DNA of 64,000 bases from Geodermatophilus saharensis (GCF_900188205.1 NZ_FZOH01000010.1:20839-84838), one strand, 5' to 3'; numbered from the stretch's first letter, positions 43,564 to 51,964 are shown. Notes: a model not told the origin generated them from the sequence alone. Made by a program: numbers and translations.

Positions 43564-44358
43564 GTGGACACCTACACGCACGGGCACGCCGAGCCGGTCC
43601 TGCAGTCCCACCGGTGGCGCACCGCGGAGAACTCCGCCGGGTACCTGCTGCCGCACCTGCGACCGGGCCTGGACCTGCTCGACGTCGGCTGCGGTCCCGG
43701 GACGATCACCCTCGACCTGGCCCGCCGGGTGGCCCCGGGACGGGTGCTCGGGGTCGACGTCTCGGCCGACCCGCTCGGCGAGGCGCAGGACCTCGCGGCC
43801 CGCGAGGGCGTCGCGGTGACCTTCGCCGTCGGCGACGTCTACGCCCTCGACCTGCCCGACGACGCGGTCGACGTCGTCCACGCCCACCAGGTGCTGCAGC
43901 ACCTCACCGACCCGGTGGCGGCGCTGCGCGAGATGGCCCGCGTCTGCCGGCCGGGCGGGCTGCTCGCCGTCCGCGACGTCGACTACGCGACCGTCGTCTG
44001 GCACCCCGCCGACCCCGGGCTCGACCGGTGGCTGGAGCTCTACTCCGCCGTCGCGCGGGCCAACGGGGCCGAGCCCGACGCCGGCCGGCGCCTGGTGGCC
44101 TGGGCGCACGCCGCCGGGCTGCGCGACCTCACCGCCACGGCGTCGGCGTGGTGCTACGCGTCCCCGGCCGAGCGGGAGTGGTGGGGCCGCTCCTGGGCCG
44201 GCCGGGCCACGGCGTCGGCCTTCGCCGAGCAGGCCCTGGCGTACGGGCTGGCCCCGCGGGACGAGCTCGGGGAGCTCGCCGCCGCGTGGCTGCGCTGGGC
44301 CGCCGCGGACGACGGCTGGCTGGCGATGCTGCACGGCGAGCTGCTCATCCGCGTCTGA
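43564..44358 (+). CDS. Class I SAM-dependent methyltransferase
   Basis: 264 residues. SAM motif I LDLLDVGCGPGTITLDLARRV, acidic end of strand 2 VLGVDVSADPL, motif II TFAVGDVYALDLPDDAVDVVHAHQVLQHL, and post-motif LREMARVCRPGGLLAVRDVDYATVVWHP place it with UbiE/Methyltransf_11 proteins. Substrate unknown. The preceding 58-bp gap contains complementary CGTCCC/GGGACG blocks. The gene stands alone and ends at a strong double palindrome. Confidence 0.88.
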   Translation: MDTYTHGHAEPVLQSHRWRTAENSAGYLLPHLRPGLDLLDVGCGPGTITLDLARRVAPGRVLGVDVSADPLGEAQDLAAREGVAVTFAVGDVYALDLPDDAVDVVHAHQVLQHLTDPVAALREMARVCRPGGLLAVRDVDYATVVWHPADPGLDRWLELYSAVARANGAEPDAGRRLVAWAHAAGLRDLTATASAWCYASPAEREWWGRSWAGRATASAFAEQALAYGLAPRDELGELAAAWLRWAAADDGWLAMLHGELLIRV

Positions 44359-44365
44359 CACCCGC

Positions 44366-44425
44366 CGAGATCACGTGATCTCGACCGTCCGGGACCCCGG
44401 AACGGTGCGAGATCACGTGATCTCG
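44366..44425. terminator. Double palindrome forming a large inverted repeat between convergent genes
   Basis: The 18-bp perfect palindrome CGAGATCACGTGATCTCG occurs at 44366-44383 and again at 44408-44425. The sequence between them (CCGTCCGGG ... CCCGGAACGGT) is also complementary, so the whole 60 bp folds as one near-perfect inverted repeat. It lies between the converging methyltransferase and MerR genes and suits a bidirectional terminator. Confidence 0.65.
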
Positions 44426-44439
44426 ACGGTAAGGGGCGG

Positions 44440-45192
44440 TCAGCCCTGGCGGGCGGCGTTGGCCTGGACGGCGGTGCTCACCCACTGCGCCAGGCCCGGC
44501 GCCGCCTTCTCGTAGGTCGCCGTGAACCGCTCGTCCTCGACGTACATCCGCCCGAGCGCGGCGTGCACCTGCGGCGGGCAGTCGTAGAACCACCGGCAGA
44601 TCTGCTGCCGCGCCTCCTCGGCCAGGTCCATCCCCTGCGCCGAGTCGGGCGCGACGCCGGCCCGCAGCGCCTCCGCCATCCGGCGGGTGAGGTCCTCGCC
44701 CTCGCCCTTGATCCGGACCCAGTCCTCCTTGGAGTAGGCCGCGGCGCGCCGCGAGGACTCGCGGTAGGCGTCGGTGTCGCCCCAGCGCTCCTGGACCTCG
44801 GCCTCGTACCGCTCCGGGTCGTGCTCGCCGAACACCTCGAACCGCTCCTGCGGGGTCAGTGAGATCCCCATCTGTCTCGCCTCCATCTCCTTCTCGACGG
44901 CCGCGACCATCGCCCGTGTCCGCTCCAGCCGGTCCCGCAGCAGCCGGTGCTGGCGGCGCAGGTGCTCGGCGGGGTCGGCGGACGGGTCGTCGAGCAGGGT
45001 CGCGACCTCCTCGAGGGGGAACCCGAGCTCGCGGTAGAGCAGCACCTGGTGCAGCCGGTCCAGGTCCGCCGCCGAGTAGCGGCGGTAGCCGGCCGCGGTG
45101 CGCCCCGACGGCGACAGCAGGCCGATGCGGTCGTAGTGGTGCAGCGTGCGCACCGTGACCCCGGCCAGCGCGGCCACCTCCCCGACGTTCAC
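44440..45192 (-). CDS. MerR family regulator with TipAS ligand-binding domain
   Basis: 250 residues. MerR winged helix MNVGEVAALAGVTVRTLHHYDRIGLLSPSGRTAAGYRRYSAADL, then a dimerisation helix, and from about residue 110 a TipAS antibiotic-binding domain (LTPQERFEVFG, AYSKEDWVRIKGEGEDLTRRMAEALRAG, WFYDCPPQVHAALGRMYVEDERFTATYE). TipA binds thiopeptides and other toxic molecules and activates its own promoter; the ligand here is unknown. GTG 45192 has AGGGAGGAGGG upstream. Its promoter has the 19-bp spacer typical of MerR-activated genes. Confidence 0.92.
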   Translation of the reverse strand: MNVGEVAALAGVTVRTLHHYDRIGLLSPSGRTAAGYRRYSAADLDRLHQVLLYRELGFPLEEVATLLDDPSADPAEHLRRQHRLLRDRLERTRAMVAAVEKEMEARQMGISLTPQERFEVFGEHDPERYEAEVQERWGDTDAYRESSRRAAAYSKEDWVRIKGEGEDLTRRMAEALRAGVAPDSAQGMDLAEEARQQICRWFYDCPPQVHAALGRMYVEDERFTATYEKAAPGLAQWVSTAVQANAARQG

Positions 45193-45219
45193 GCGGGTCC
45201 CTCCTCCCTGACGGCGACG

Positions 45220-45250
45220 AGTGCACAGCCTGACGCTGCGTCAGGGTCAA
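45220..45250 (-). promoter_or_regulatory. MerR-type promoter with 19-bp spacer and palindromic operator
   Basis: On the minus strand TTGACC (45250-45245) and TGCACT (45225-45220) are spaced by 19 bp, the long spacer characteristic of promoters activated by MerR proteins. Centred in it is the perfect 17-bp palindrome CCTGACGC-A-GCGTCAGG (45229-45245). It drives the MerR/TipAS gene, implying autoactivation. Confidence 0.75.
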
Positions 45251-45298
45251 GCGCGATCTCCGGGGGCGCGGTGCCGACGGCGGTGTGAGGATCCCCGC

Positions 45299-46219
45299 AT
45301 GACCGCCCAGCTGCCCGACCAGGACGAGACGGTCTCGCCCGAGGACCCCTTCCCGCGGCGGCGCGTGCCGGTGCTGGGCACCGAGATGTCCTACGTCGAC
45401 GTCGGCGACGGTGGGGCGGGTGGGGACACCATCGTGTTCCTGCACGGCAACCCGACGTCGTCCTACCTGTGGCGCAACGTCATCCCGCACGTGCAGCACC
45501 TCGGCCGCTGCATCGCGCCGGACCTGGTCGGCATGGGCGAGTCGGGGAAGCTGCCGCACCCGGAGCGGGGCACGTACTCCTTCGCCGCCCACGCCGAGCA
45601 CCTGGCCGCGTTCCTCGAGGCGGTCGGCGTCGAGCGGCGGGTCACCCTCGTGCTGCACGACTGGGGCTCGGCGCTGGGCTTCGACTGGGCCCGCCGCCAC
45701 CCCGAGGCCGTCCGCGGCCTGGCCTTCACCGAGGCCATCGTCACGCCGATGACCTGGGCCGACTGGCCGGCCTCCGGCCGGAAGATCTTCCGCACCATGC
45801 GCGGCGACGACGGCGAGACCGTCGTGCTGGAGAAGAACGTCTTCGTCGAGCGCATCCTCCCGGCGTCGACCCTGCGCGGGCTGTCGCCGGAGGCGCACGA
45901 GCGCTACCGGCAGCCCTTCGGCACCCCCGAGGACCGCTGGCCCACGCTGGAGTGGCCGCGGCAGATCCCGCTGGACAACGTGCCGCCGCGGGTCCGCGAC
46001 GTCGTCGCGCAGTACGGGGTCTGGCTGCGCGGCAGCGCCGTCCCCAAGCTCTTCCTGAACGCCGAGCCCGGCTGGCTGCTGGTCGGCAGGCCGCGGTCGC
46101 TGGTCCGCAGGTGGCCGTCGCTCACCGAGGTGACCGTGCCCGGCGCGCACTTCGTCCCCGAGGACTCCCCGCACGCCATCGGCCGGGCGCTGGCCGACTG
46201 GATCCCGACGCTGCCCTAG
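45299..46219 (+). CDS. dhaA: Haloalkane dehalogenase (HLD-II, DhaA-like)
   Basis: 306 residues, alpha/beta hydrolase. It converts haloalkanes to alcohols and halide. The oxyanion/halide Asn is in FLHGNPTSSYLWRNVIPH; the nucleophile Asp and halide Trp are in LVLHDWGSALGFDWAR; a Glu in GLAFTEAIVTPMTW fits the subfamily II catalytic acid; the catalytic His is in PGAHFVPEDSPHAIG. ATG 45299 opens a short polar leader. Divergent from the MerR/TipAS gene and sharing a CTAG double stop with the AraC gene. No plasmid or transposon signs around it, so it looks chromosomal. Confidence 0.9.
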   Translation: MTAQLPDQDETVSPEDPFPRRRVPVLGTEMSYVDVGDGGAGGDTIVFLHGNPTSSYLWRNVIPHVQHLGRCIAPDLVGMGESGKLPHPERGTYSFAAHAEHLAAFLEAVGVERRVTLVLHDWGSALGFDWARRHPEAVRGLAFTEAIVTPMTWADWPASGRKIFRTMRGDDGETVVLEKNVFVERILPASTLRGLSPEAHERYRQPFGTPEDRWPTLEWPRQIPLDNVPPRVRDVVAQYGVWLRGSAVPKLFLNAEPGWLLVGRPRSLVRRWPSLTEVTVPGAHFVPEDSPHAIGRALADWIPTLP

Positions 46220-47073
46220 ACCGTGTCCGCCCGGGCGCGGGCGAGGTAGGCCGACGGCGTCACGCCGACGACGGCCCGGAAGTCGCGGCTGAAGTGCGCC
46301 TGGTCGAACCAGCCCAGCGCGGCGGCGAGCCCGGCCAGGTCGTCGACCTCCCCGGCGTCGATGGCGGCCGCGGCGTCCTGCAGCCGGTGACGCGCGAGCA
46401 CGGCCTTCGGGGAGACGCCGACGAAGGCCGCGAAAAGCCGCTGCAGGGAGCGCACGCCGACCCCGGCGAGCGCGGCCACCTGGTCGACCCGCACCAGGGA
46501 CCGGTCCTCGGCCATGCGCTCGAGCAGCGCCTGCAGGTCGCGGTAGGCCGGCGGCACCCCGGGTGCCAGCGGCGCGAGCGCGGCGTCGAGGACGGCGGCG
46601 CGCGCGTCGTCGTCCTCCTCGGCGAGCACCGCGGACAGCAGGGCGGCCGCGTCGAGCCCGGCGAGCACCCCGGCCGCCGGGACGACCGCCCCCCGGCCCG
46701 GTGGCCGCCCGCCCATCGCGACCCAGCCGCCGGGCCGGAACTTCGCCGCCGTCACCCGGCCGGTGCCGGTGAGGTCGACGACGAACCGCCGGGGGACGAC
46801 GCCGTGCACGAGCACCGCGGGCAGCGCGGTCCCGAACCGCGGCTCGCTGCCGGTCTCGACCGAGAGGTTGACGCCGGGGTCGCTGAGGACCTCCGACCGG
46901 AACGGCGGCCGGCCGGTGCGGTCCCAGCGCACCGACCAGTAGCGCTCGACGAACGGCTCCAGGGCCGGGCTGACCGGGGCGTCGCGCCGCAGCCCGGCCA
47001 CCCGCGCGGTCTCGGCCGGACGGAGCAGGCCCCGCGCCGACGGCGGGGCTGTCGCGTTCGTCCAAGACGCCAC
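46216..47073 (-). CDS. AraC family transcriptional regulator
   Basis: 285 residues. The N-terminal half (PALEPFVERYWSVRWD, VLSDPGVNLSVETG, AAKFRPGGW) is the DUF6597-type sensor region common in actinobacterial AraC proteins; the C-terminal part has two HTHs (VDQVAALAGVGVRSLQRLFAAFVGVSPKAVLARHRLQDA and LAGLAAALGWFDQAHFSRDFRAVVGVTPSAYL). GTG 47073 starts VASWTNAT. The gene is divergent from the VOC protein (27-bp gap), the most likely target. Confidence 0.9.
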   Translation of the reverse strand: MASWTNATAPPSARGLLRPAETARVAGLRRDAPVSPALEPFVERYWSVRWDRTGRPPFRSEVLSDPGVNLSVETGSEPRFGTALPAVLVHGVVPRRFVVDLTGTGRVTAAKFRPGGWVAMGGRPPGRGAVVPAAGVLAGLDAAALLSAVLAEEDDDARAAVLDAALAPLAPGVPPAYRDLQALLERMAEDRSLVRVDQVAALAGVGVRSLQRLFAAFVGVSPKAVLARHRLQDAAAAIDAGEVDDLAGLAAALGWFDQAHFSRDFRAVVGVTPSAYLARARADTV

Positions 47074-47100
47074 GGGCGCAGCGTAGGCAGGGTGGCCGAC

Positions 47101-47580
47101 ATGGCGATCACCGACGGCCGGCCCGACGGCTGCACGACCCTGACCCCCTTCCTCGTCTGCTCGCCGGCGGCCGAGGCGATCCGCTTCTACGAGGACGTCT
47201 TCGGCGCCACCACGGTCAGCCGCATGGACGGCCCCGACGGCACGGTCGCGCACGCCGAGCTGCAGTTCCCCGCCGGCCGGCTGCAGCTGTCCGACCCCAA
47301 CCCGCAGTTCGGCCTGGCCGCCCCCACCGGGCAGGCCGAGGACCGGGTCAGCGGCTCCACCTGCATCTACGTCCCCGACGTCGACGCGGTCTTCGCCGCC
47401 GCCGTGGAGCGGGGCTCGACCGTGCGCGAGCAGCCGGCCACCTTCGTCACCGGCGACCGGTTCGCCTCGCTCTACGACCCCTTCGGTCACCGCTGGGCGG
47501 TCATGACCCGGGTCGAGGACGTCAGCCCCGAGGAGGCCGAGCGCCGGCTGTCCGAGTGGGCCGCGTCGGGTGCGCTGTGA
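47101..47580 (+). CDS. VOC (glyoxalase/bleomycin resistance) superfamily protein, PhnB-like
   Basis: 159 residues. A single VOC fold: TLTPFLVCSPAAEAIRFYEDVFGATTVSRMDGPDGTVAHAELQ, then VSGSTCIYVPDVDAVFAAAVERGSTV and FASLYDPFGHRWAVMTRVEDV. The His in VAHAEL and the DPFGHRW ending match the PhnB-like subgroup of unknown function; some metal ligands of glyoxalase I are not evident. ATG 47101. Divergent from the AraC gene, which may control it. Confidence 0.85.
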   Translation: MAITDGRPDGCTTLTPFLVCSPAAEAIRFYEDVFGATTVSRMDGPDGTVAHAELQFPAGRLQLSDPNPQFGLAAPTGQAEDRVSGSTCIYVPDVDAVFAAAVERGSTVREQPATFVTGDRFASLYDPFGHRWAVMTRVEDVSPEEAERRLSEWAASGAL

Positions 47581-47607
47581 GCTGCGTCGCAGACGTCCGT
47601 TCCACGG

Positions 47608-47657
47608 CCCCGTCCGGAGGCTCGTCCCGAGCCTGCGAGGGACGAGGAGGGACGGGG
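47608..47657. terminator. Bidirectional terminator between convergent genes
   Basis: CCCCGTCC (47608-47615) pairs with GGACGGGG (47650-47657), and inner CTCGTCCC pairs with GGGACGAG. It separates the VOC gene from the ABC permease, whose stop is at 47665. The gap holds nothing else. Confidence 0.65.
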
Positions 47658-47664
47658 ACCTTCC

Positions 47665-48489
47665 CTAGTCGAGGGCGCGGCGGCGGAAGCCGACGAGGCT
47701 CAGCACGCCGAACACCGCCAGGAAGCCGGCCAGCGCCAGCGCGCACACCGGCAGCGGCAGGTGCGGCACGTCCGGCGTCATCTCCGCGCGCAGCGCCTCG
47801 CTGAGGTAGGTCAGCGGGTTCACCGCGCACACCACCTGGAACCAGCGCAGCTGGTCCAGCGCCGGCCACGGGAACTGGGTGGAGCCGGTGAACAGCAGCG
47901 GGGTGAGCACGACGGCGAAGACGACGTTGATCCGGTTGGGCTTGACGAAGGTGCCCAGGACCATGCCCATCGCCGCCCCGACCAGGGAGCCGAGCACGAG
48001 GAACACCGCCAGCAGCGGCACGTCGGACCAGGTCACCGGCAGCGTGCCGAGCACCCACCAGCCGATGGGGAACATGACCGCGGCGGCCACCAGCGCCCGC
48101 GCCGTGGCGAAGACGATCTTCTCCACGGCGACCAGCGCCGTCGGCAGCGGCGCGAGCAGCCGGTCCTCGATCTCCTTGGTGAACGAGAAGTCGATGACCA
48201 GCGGGAAGGCGGTGTTCTGCAGCGCGGTGAGGAAGGCGGCGAGCGCGATGACGCCGGGCAGCAGCACGCCGGAGTAGGCCGAGGACGCGAAGCCGAGCTC
48301 GACGAGCACCTTGCCGAAGACGAACAGCAGGAACACCGGCTGCAGCACCACCTGCAGCAGGAACGGCACGAACTCCCGGCCGGTGACGAACACGTCGCGC
48401 CACAGCAGCGCGGTGAAGGCCCGCCACACGTCCGGCCGGGCGGGCCCGGCGACCGGGGTGGCGCTCCGTGGGGTGTCGACGGCGGTCAT
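47665..48489 (-). CDS. ABC-2 type exporter permease (DrrB-like)
   Basis: 274 residues with six membrane helices, e.g. FVPFLLQVVLQPVFLLFVFGKVL, YSGVLLPGVIALAAFLTALQ, AVMFPIGWWVLGTLPV, LLAVFLVLGSLVGAAMGMVLG. The intracellular FSFTKEIEDRLLAPLP segment is the conserved coupling motif of DrrB-type permeases. Together with the ATPase it forms an exporter for drugs, lipids or polyketides. ATG overlaps the ATPase stop (ATGA). Confidence 0.9.
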   Translation of the reverse strand: MTAVDTPRSATPVAGPARPDVWRAFTALLWRDVFVTGREFVPFLLQVVLQPVFLLFVFGKVLVELGFASSAYSGVLLPGVIALAAFLTALQNTAFPLVIDFSFTKEIEDRLLAPLPTALVAVEKIVFATARALVAAAVMFPIGWWVLGTLPVTWSDVPLLAVFLVLGSLVGAAMGMVLGTFVKPNRINVVFAVVLTPLLFTGSTQFPWPALDQLRWFQVVCAVNPLTYLSEALRAEMTPDVPHLPLPVCALALAGFLAVFGVLSLVGFRRRALD

Positions 48490-49454
48490 CGCAGCTCCCG
48501 TCCGGTCAGGCTGAGGAAGACGTCCTCCAGGCTGGGCTCGCCGATGCGCACGCCGGTCAGCCGGGCACCGCGGGCGGCCAGCACCTCCGAGACCGGGCCG
48601 ACCGTCGTCGCGGCGTCGGCGGAGAGGTAGAGCCGGGCCCGCAGCCCACCGGAGTCGGCGACCGGCTCGACCCGCTCGGCCTGCGGCAGCGCGCCGAGGG
48701 CGGCCAGCAGCGCGTCGTCGCTGTCCCCGGGTGCCCGCTCGACGTCGACGTCGACGGTGGCGCTGCCCGGCAGCGACCGGGTGAGCGCGGCCGGGGTGTC
48801 CAGCGCCAGCAGCCGGCCGTGGTCCATGATCCCGACCCGGTCGGCCAGCGCCGCGGCCTCCTCCATGTCGTGGGTGGTGATGACGACGGTGACACCGGTG
48901 TCGCGCAGCTCGCGCACCCGCTCCCAGACGAACAGCCGGGCCTGCGGGTCCAAGCCGGTGCTCGGCTCGTCGAGGAAGACCACCTGCGGGGCGTGCATGA
49001 GCGCGCGGGCGATGAGCAGCCGCTGCGCCATGCCCCCGGAGTAGTCGTCGACCCGGTCACCGCCCCGGTCGCCGAGTCCGAGCCGCTCGAGCAGCTCGTC
49101 GGCCCGGCGGTTGCGCTCGGCCCGGCCCACCCCGTGGTAGGCGGCGTGGAAGACCAGGTTCTGCCGGGCGGTCAGCGACCGGTCGAGGTTGGAGCGCTGC
49201 GGCACCACCGACAGCCGGCTGCGGGCGGTGACCGGGTCGGCGGCGACGTCGACCCCCGCCACCCGCGCGGTGCCGCCGGTGGGCAGCACCCGCGTGGTGA
49301 GGACGCCGATCGTCGTGGTCTTGCCCGCGCCGTTGGGGCCCAGCAGCCCGAACACCTCCCCGCGGTCGACGGTGAACGACACCCCGTCGACGGCGTTGGT
49401 CGGGCGGCCCGGGTAGCGCTTGACCAGTTCCCTGACCTCGACCGCGGCGTCCAT
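48486..49454 (-). CDS. ABC exporter ATP-binding protein (DrrA-like)
   Basis: 322 residues. Walker A GLLGPNGAGKTTTIGVL, Q-loop VVPQRSNLDRSLT, signature DYSGGMAQRLLIARALM, Walker B QVVFLDEPSTGLDP, H-loop VVITTHDMEEA, followed by the C-terminal extension of about 90 residues typical of DrrA-type subunits. ATG 49454 was chosen; GTG 49472 overlaps the GGAGG sequence and is less likely. It is coupled to the permease. No regulator is fused or directly adjacent. Confidence 0.9.
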   Translation of the reverse strand: MDAAVEVRELVKRYPGRPTNAVDGVSFTVDRGEVFGLLGPNGAGKTTTIGVLTTRVLPTGGTARVAGVDVAADPVTARSRLSVVPQRSNLDRSLTARQNLVFHAAYHGVGRAERNRRADELLERLGLGDRGGDRVDDYSGGMAQRLLIARALMHAPQVVFLDEPSTGLDPQARLFVWERVRELRDTGVTVVITTHDMEEAAALADRVGIMDHGRLLALDTPAALTRSLPGSATVDVDVERAPGDSDDALLAALGALPQAERVEPVADSGGLRARLYLSADAATTVGPVSEVLAARGARLTGVRIGEPSLEDVFLSLTGRELR

Positions 49455-49496
49455 CGACGGCGATGGTGCCACCTCCGGCCGACACCGCCGCGCCCG

Positions 49497-49886
49497 TCAC
49501 ACCGTCGGCGCAGCGGCCGCGGCGCGGGCGCCGTCGACGCTCGGCGCGGCGCCGTCCCCGGGCAGCGTGCGGTTGCCGAACGAGCGCAGCCGCGGCGCCC
49601 AGCGGCGCATTGCCGACCGGTGCGGATCGGTGCGGGCGAACGCCCGGACGGCGGCCTCGTCGTCCCACCACGACACGGTGGTGAAGGCCCGGGCCAGCGG
49701 CTGGGCCCGCAGCAGCAGCGAGCGGGCGCCGGGGGAGCCGGCCACCTGGCGGCGGATCGCGAGCGAGGCGGCGAAGAAGGCCGGGACGTCGGTGAGCCGG
49801 CGCAGCCGCAGCTCGGTGAGCAGCACGACGCCGGGCCCCTCGACGGTGCGGTCGGTGGTCCAGGGCAGGTCGGGGATGACGGGCAC
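49497..49886 (-). CDS. Small monooxygenase-like (spheroidene monooxygenase/ABM-type) protein
   Basis: 129 residues from GTG 49886, with AGGAGG 5 bases upstream. The sequence (GVVLLTELRLRRLTDVPAFFAASLAIRRQVAGSPGARSLLLRAQPLARAFTTVSWWDDEAAVRAFARTD) fits ferredoxin-like-fold proteins of the antibiotic-biosynthesis-monooxygenase or spheroidene-monooxygenase-like group, with the characteristic FTTVSWWDDEAAVRAFA. Activity is unproven. It is divergent from a TetR regulator, whose two candidate operators cover its promoter, so it is probably the repressed target. Confidence 0.75.
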   Translation of the reverse strand: MPVIPDLPWTTDRTVEGPGVVLLTELRLRRLTDVPAFFAASLAIRRQVAGSPGARSLLLRAQPLARAFTTVSWWDDEAAVRAFARTDPHRSAMRRWAPRLRSFGNRTLPGDGAAPSVDGARAAAAAPTV

Positions 49887-49905
49887 CGGGTCCTCCTCGG
49901 AACGG

Positions 49906-49955
49906 CTTAACAGGTGTAAAGCCACCGTAGACCTCCCGCTTAACGCGTGTAAAGT
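49906..49955. promoter_or_regulatory. Two TetR operator copies in a divergent promoter
   Basis: CTTAACAGGTGTAAAG (49906-49921) and CTTAACGCGTGTAAAG (49940-49955) are two copies of one near-palindrome, 34 bp apart (about three helical turns, so on the same face). They lie between the monooxygenase-like and TetR genes, the second running up to the TetR start. Confidence 0.75.
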
Positions 49956-49962
49956 GCCTTCC

Positions 49963-50529
49963 GTGGCCCGGGACCTCCGCAACGACCTGCTGACCGCCGC
50001 CGCGGCGCTGGTGGAGCGGACCGGCTCGGCGGACACGGTCACGCTGCGCGGGGTGGCCCGCGAGGCCGGGGTCAGCGCGCCCGCCGTCTACGGGCACTTC
50101 GCCGACCTCGACGCCCTGCTCGACGCGGTGGTGGAGCGCGGCTTCACCGACCTGGTGGCGGCGATCGCGGCGGCCACCGACGGCGTCCCCGACCCGGTCG
50201 AGCGGCTGCTCGCCGGCTGCCGGGCCTACGTGCGGTGCGGTCTGGCGGCACCCGGCCGCTACCGGGCGATGTTCGGCACCCGGCAGGTGCCGGCGGGGGA
50301 CCGGGCCTTCGCCGTCCTGGTCCGGGCCGTGGGCGCGTGCGTGCGGGCCGGCCGGTCGGCCAGCACCGACGCGCGCGCCGACGCCGGCCTGGTGTGGACC
50401 GCGCTGCACGGCCTGGTCACCCTCTGGGCGGGGCGGGACCGGCCGTGGCCCGACCTCGAGGAGCAGGCGGGCGCTCTGGTGACGCGGCTGGCGCTGCTGT
50501 CCCCGCCGGTCAGCGGCGGGAGCGCTTGA
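49963..50529 (+). CDS. TetR family transcriptional regulator
   Basis: 188 residues. HTH: DLLTAAAALVERTGSADTVTLRGVAREAGVSAPAVYGHFADLDALLDAVV; the rest is a TetR_C_13/33-like ligand domain (ERLLAGCRAYVRCGLAAPGRYRAMFGT, LVWTALHGLVTLWAGR). GTG 49963 or GTG 49954 may be used; there is no ribosome binding site and the operator abuts the start, suggesting a leaderless message. It overlaps the convergent diguanylate cyclase by 20 bp. Confidence 0.88.
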   Translation: MARDLRNDLLTAAAALVERTGSADTVTLRGVAREAGVSAPAVYGHFADLDALLDAVVERGFTDLVAAIAAATDGVPDPVERLLAGCRAYVRCGLAAPGRYRAMFGTRQVPAGDRAFAVLVRAVGACVRAGRSASTDARADAGLVWTALHGLVTLWAGRDRPWPDLEEQAGALVTRLALLSPPVSGGSA

Positions 50530-51964
50530 CGGCGTACATCGCCGCGTCGGCCCGGCGCAGCAGCGTGTCGGGGGTGTCCCCGCGCCGCGACAGCGTGACG
50601 CCGGTGCTCGAGCGCAGCGGCGGGCCGCCGTCGGTGGGCGCGCCCAGCACCCGCCCGACGCGGGCGGCGAGGGCGTGTGCGGCGGACTCGCTGCCCGTGC
50701 CGGGGCACAGGACGACGAACTCGTCGCCGCCGATGCGGGCCACGGTGTCCCCGGGGCGCACGGCGGCGGAGAGGGTGGCGGCCATCCGCAGCAGCGCGGC
50801 GTCGCCCGCGGCGTGCCCGAGGGTGTCGTTGACGGCCTTGAACCCGTCGAGGTCGCAGTAGAGCAGTGCCGCCGGCAGCCCCTCGCGCTCCTGCACCCGG
50901 AGCGCCTGCTCGATGCGGTCGACCAGCAGGGCGCGGTTGGGCAGGCCGGTCAGCGCGTCGTGCAGGGCCGCCTCGCGCAGCCGGGCCTCCAGCCGGCGCT
51001 GCGCGGTGACGTCCATCAGGGCGACGACGGCGCCGGTGACCCGGCCGGCGGCGTCGACCACCCGGTCGCCGGAGGCGCGCAGCAGCCGCGGCGACCCGTC
51101 CGGCGAGGGGATCGCCAGCTCGACGTCGCGGACCCGCCCCTCGGCGAGGACCCGCTGCAGCGGCAGCTCCGACACCGCCATCGGCCGGCCGTCCACGGTG
51201 GCCAGCCCGAACGCCTCGACGACCTCCGGGGTGAGCCGCAGCTGCTCGACGGTGTGCGCGTCGCCCAGGCCGTGCCACTGCCGGGCGACGCGGTTGAACA
51301 GGGTGAGCCCGCCGTCGGCGTCCGCGGCGACCACGCCCACGGGCAGCGCCTCGAGCAGGGCGCGGGTGAAGGCCTCCGAGCGGCCGACGTGCGCCGCGGC
51401 GGCCTCGGCCTGGTCGCGGGCGGCGGCGTTGGCGACGGCGAGGTCGGCCAGCTCGCGGGCCTGGCGGCGGCGCTGGAACAGCGCCACCACGACCGAGGCG
51501 AGGTCGGCCAGCCGCTCACCGGCGTCGGGGGCGAAGGCGTGCGGGGCCTCGTCGAAGACGCACAGCGTGCCCACCGTCGTCCCGTCGACCACGAGGGGCG
51601 CCGTGGCGTAGGCGCGCACCCTCGCGCGCCGGCCGTCGACCCACGGGTTGGACGCGTGCTCGGGGTGGCTCGCCAGGTCGTCGTACACCTGCGGGGCCGG
51701 GGCGCCGGTGGTCGTGGCCGAGCACAGCGACTCGTCGCGCGGGGTGCTCGCGCCCGCGAACCCGTGGGGTGCCAGCTGGTGCTGCCAGCGGGCGTCGAGC
51801 AGGTTGACCGTGGCGCAGGGGACACCGGTGACGGCCGCCGCCACCCGCACGACGGCGGCCAGCTCGGCGTCCTCGCCGGCGTCCAGGACGCCGAGGTCGG
51901 CCAGGAGCCGGGCCTGCCGGGCACGCAGCTCGGCGAGCTCCTCGGGTGGGGTGCAGACGCGCAT
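50510..51964 (-). CDS. GAF-PAS-GGDEF diguanylate cyclase
   Basis: 484 residues, soluble. A GAF domain (about 20-165; ARWQHQLAPHGFAGASTPRDESLCSATT, DDLASHPEHASNPWVDG), a PAS domain (about 195-310; LLEALPVGVVAADADGGLTLFNRVARQWHG), then GGDEF (about 325-484; DALTGLPNRALLVDRIE, ARIGGDEFVVLCPG). The intact GGDEF and the RPGD sequence five residues before it (RxxD inhibitory site) indicate an active, product-inhibited c-di-GMP synthase. It overlaps the end of the TetR gene. Confidence 0.92.
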   Translation of the reverse strand: MRVCTPPEELAELRARQARLLADLGVLDAGEDAELAAVVRVAAAVTGVPCATVNLLDARWQHQLAPHGFAGASTPRDESLCSATTTGAPAPQVYDDLASHPEHASNPWVDGRRARVRAYATAPLVVDGTTVGTLCVFDEAPHAFAPDAGERLADLASVVVALFQRRRQARELADLAVANAAARDQAEAAAAHVGRSEAFTRALLEALPVGVVAADADGGLTLFNRVARQWHGLGDAHTVEQLRLTPEVVEAFGLATVDGRPMAVSELPLQRVLAEGRVRDVELAIPSPDGSPRLLRASGDRVVDAAGRVTGAVVALMDVTAQRRLEARLREAALHDALTGLPNRALLVDRIEQALRVQEREGLPAALLYCDLDGFKAVNDTLGHAAGDAALLRMAATLSAAVRPGDTVARIGGDEFVVLCPGTGSESAAHALAARVGRVLGAPTDGGPPLRSSTGVTLSRRGDTPDTLLRRADAAMYAVKRSRR

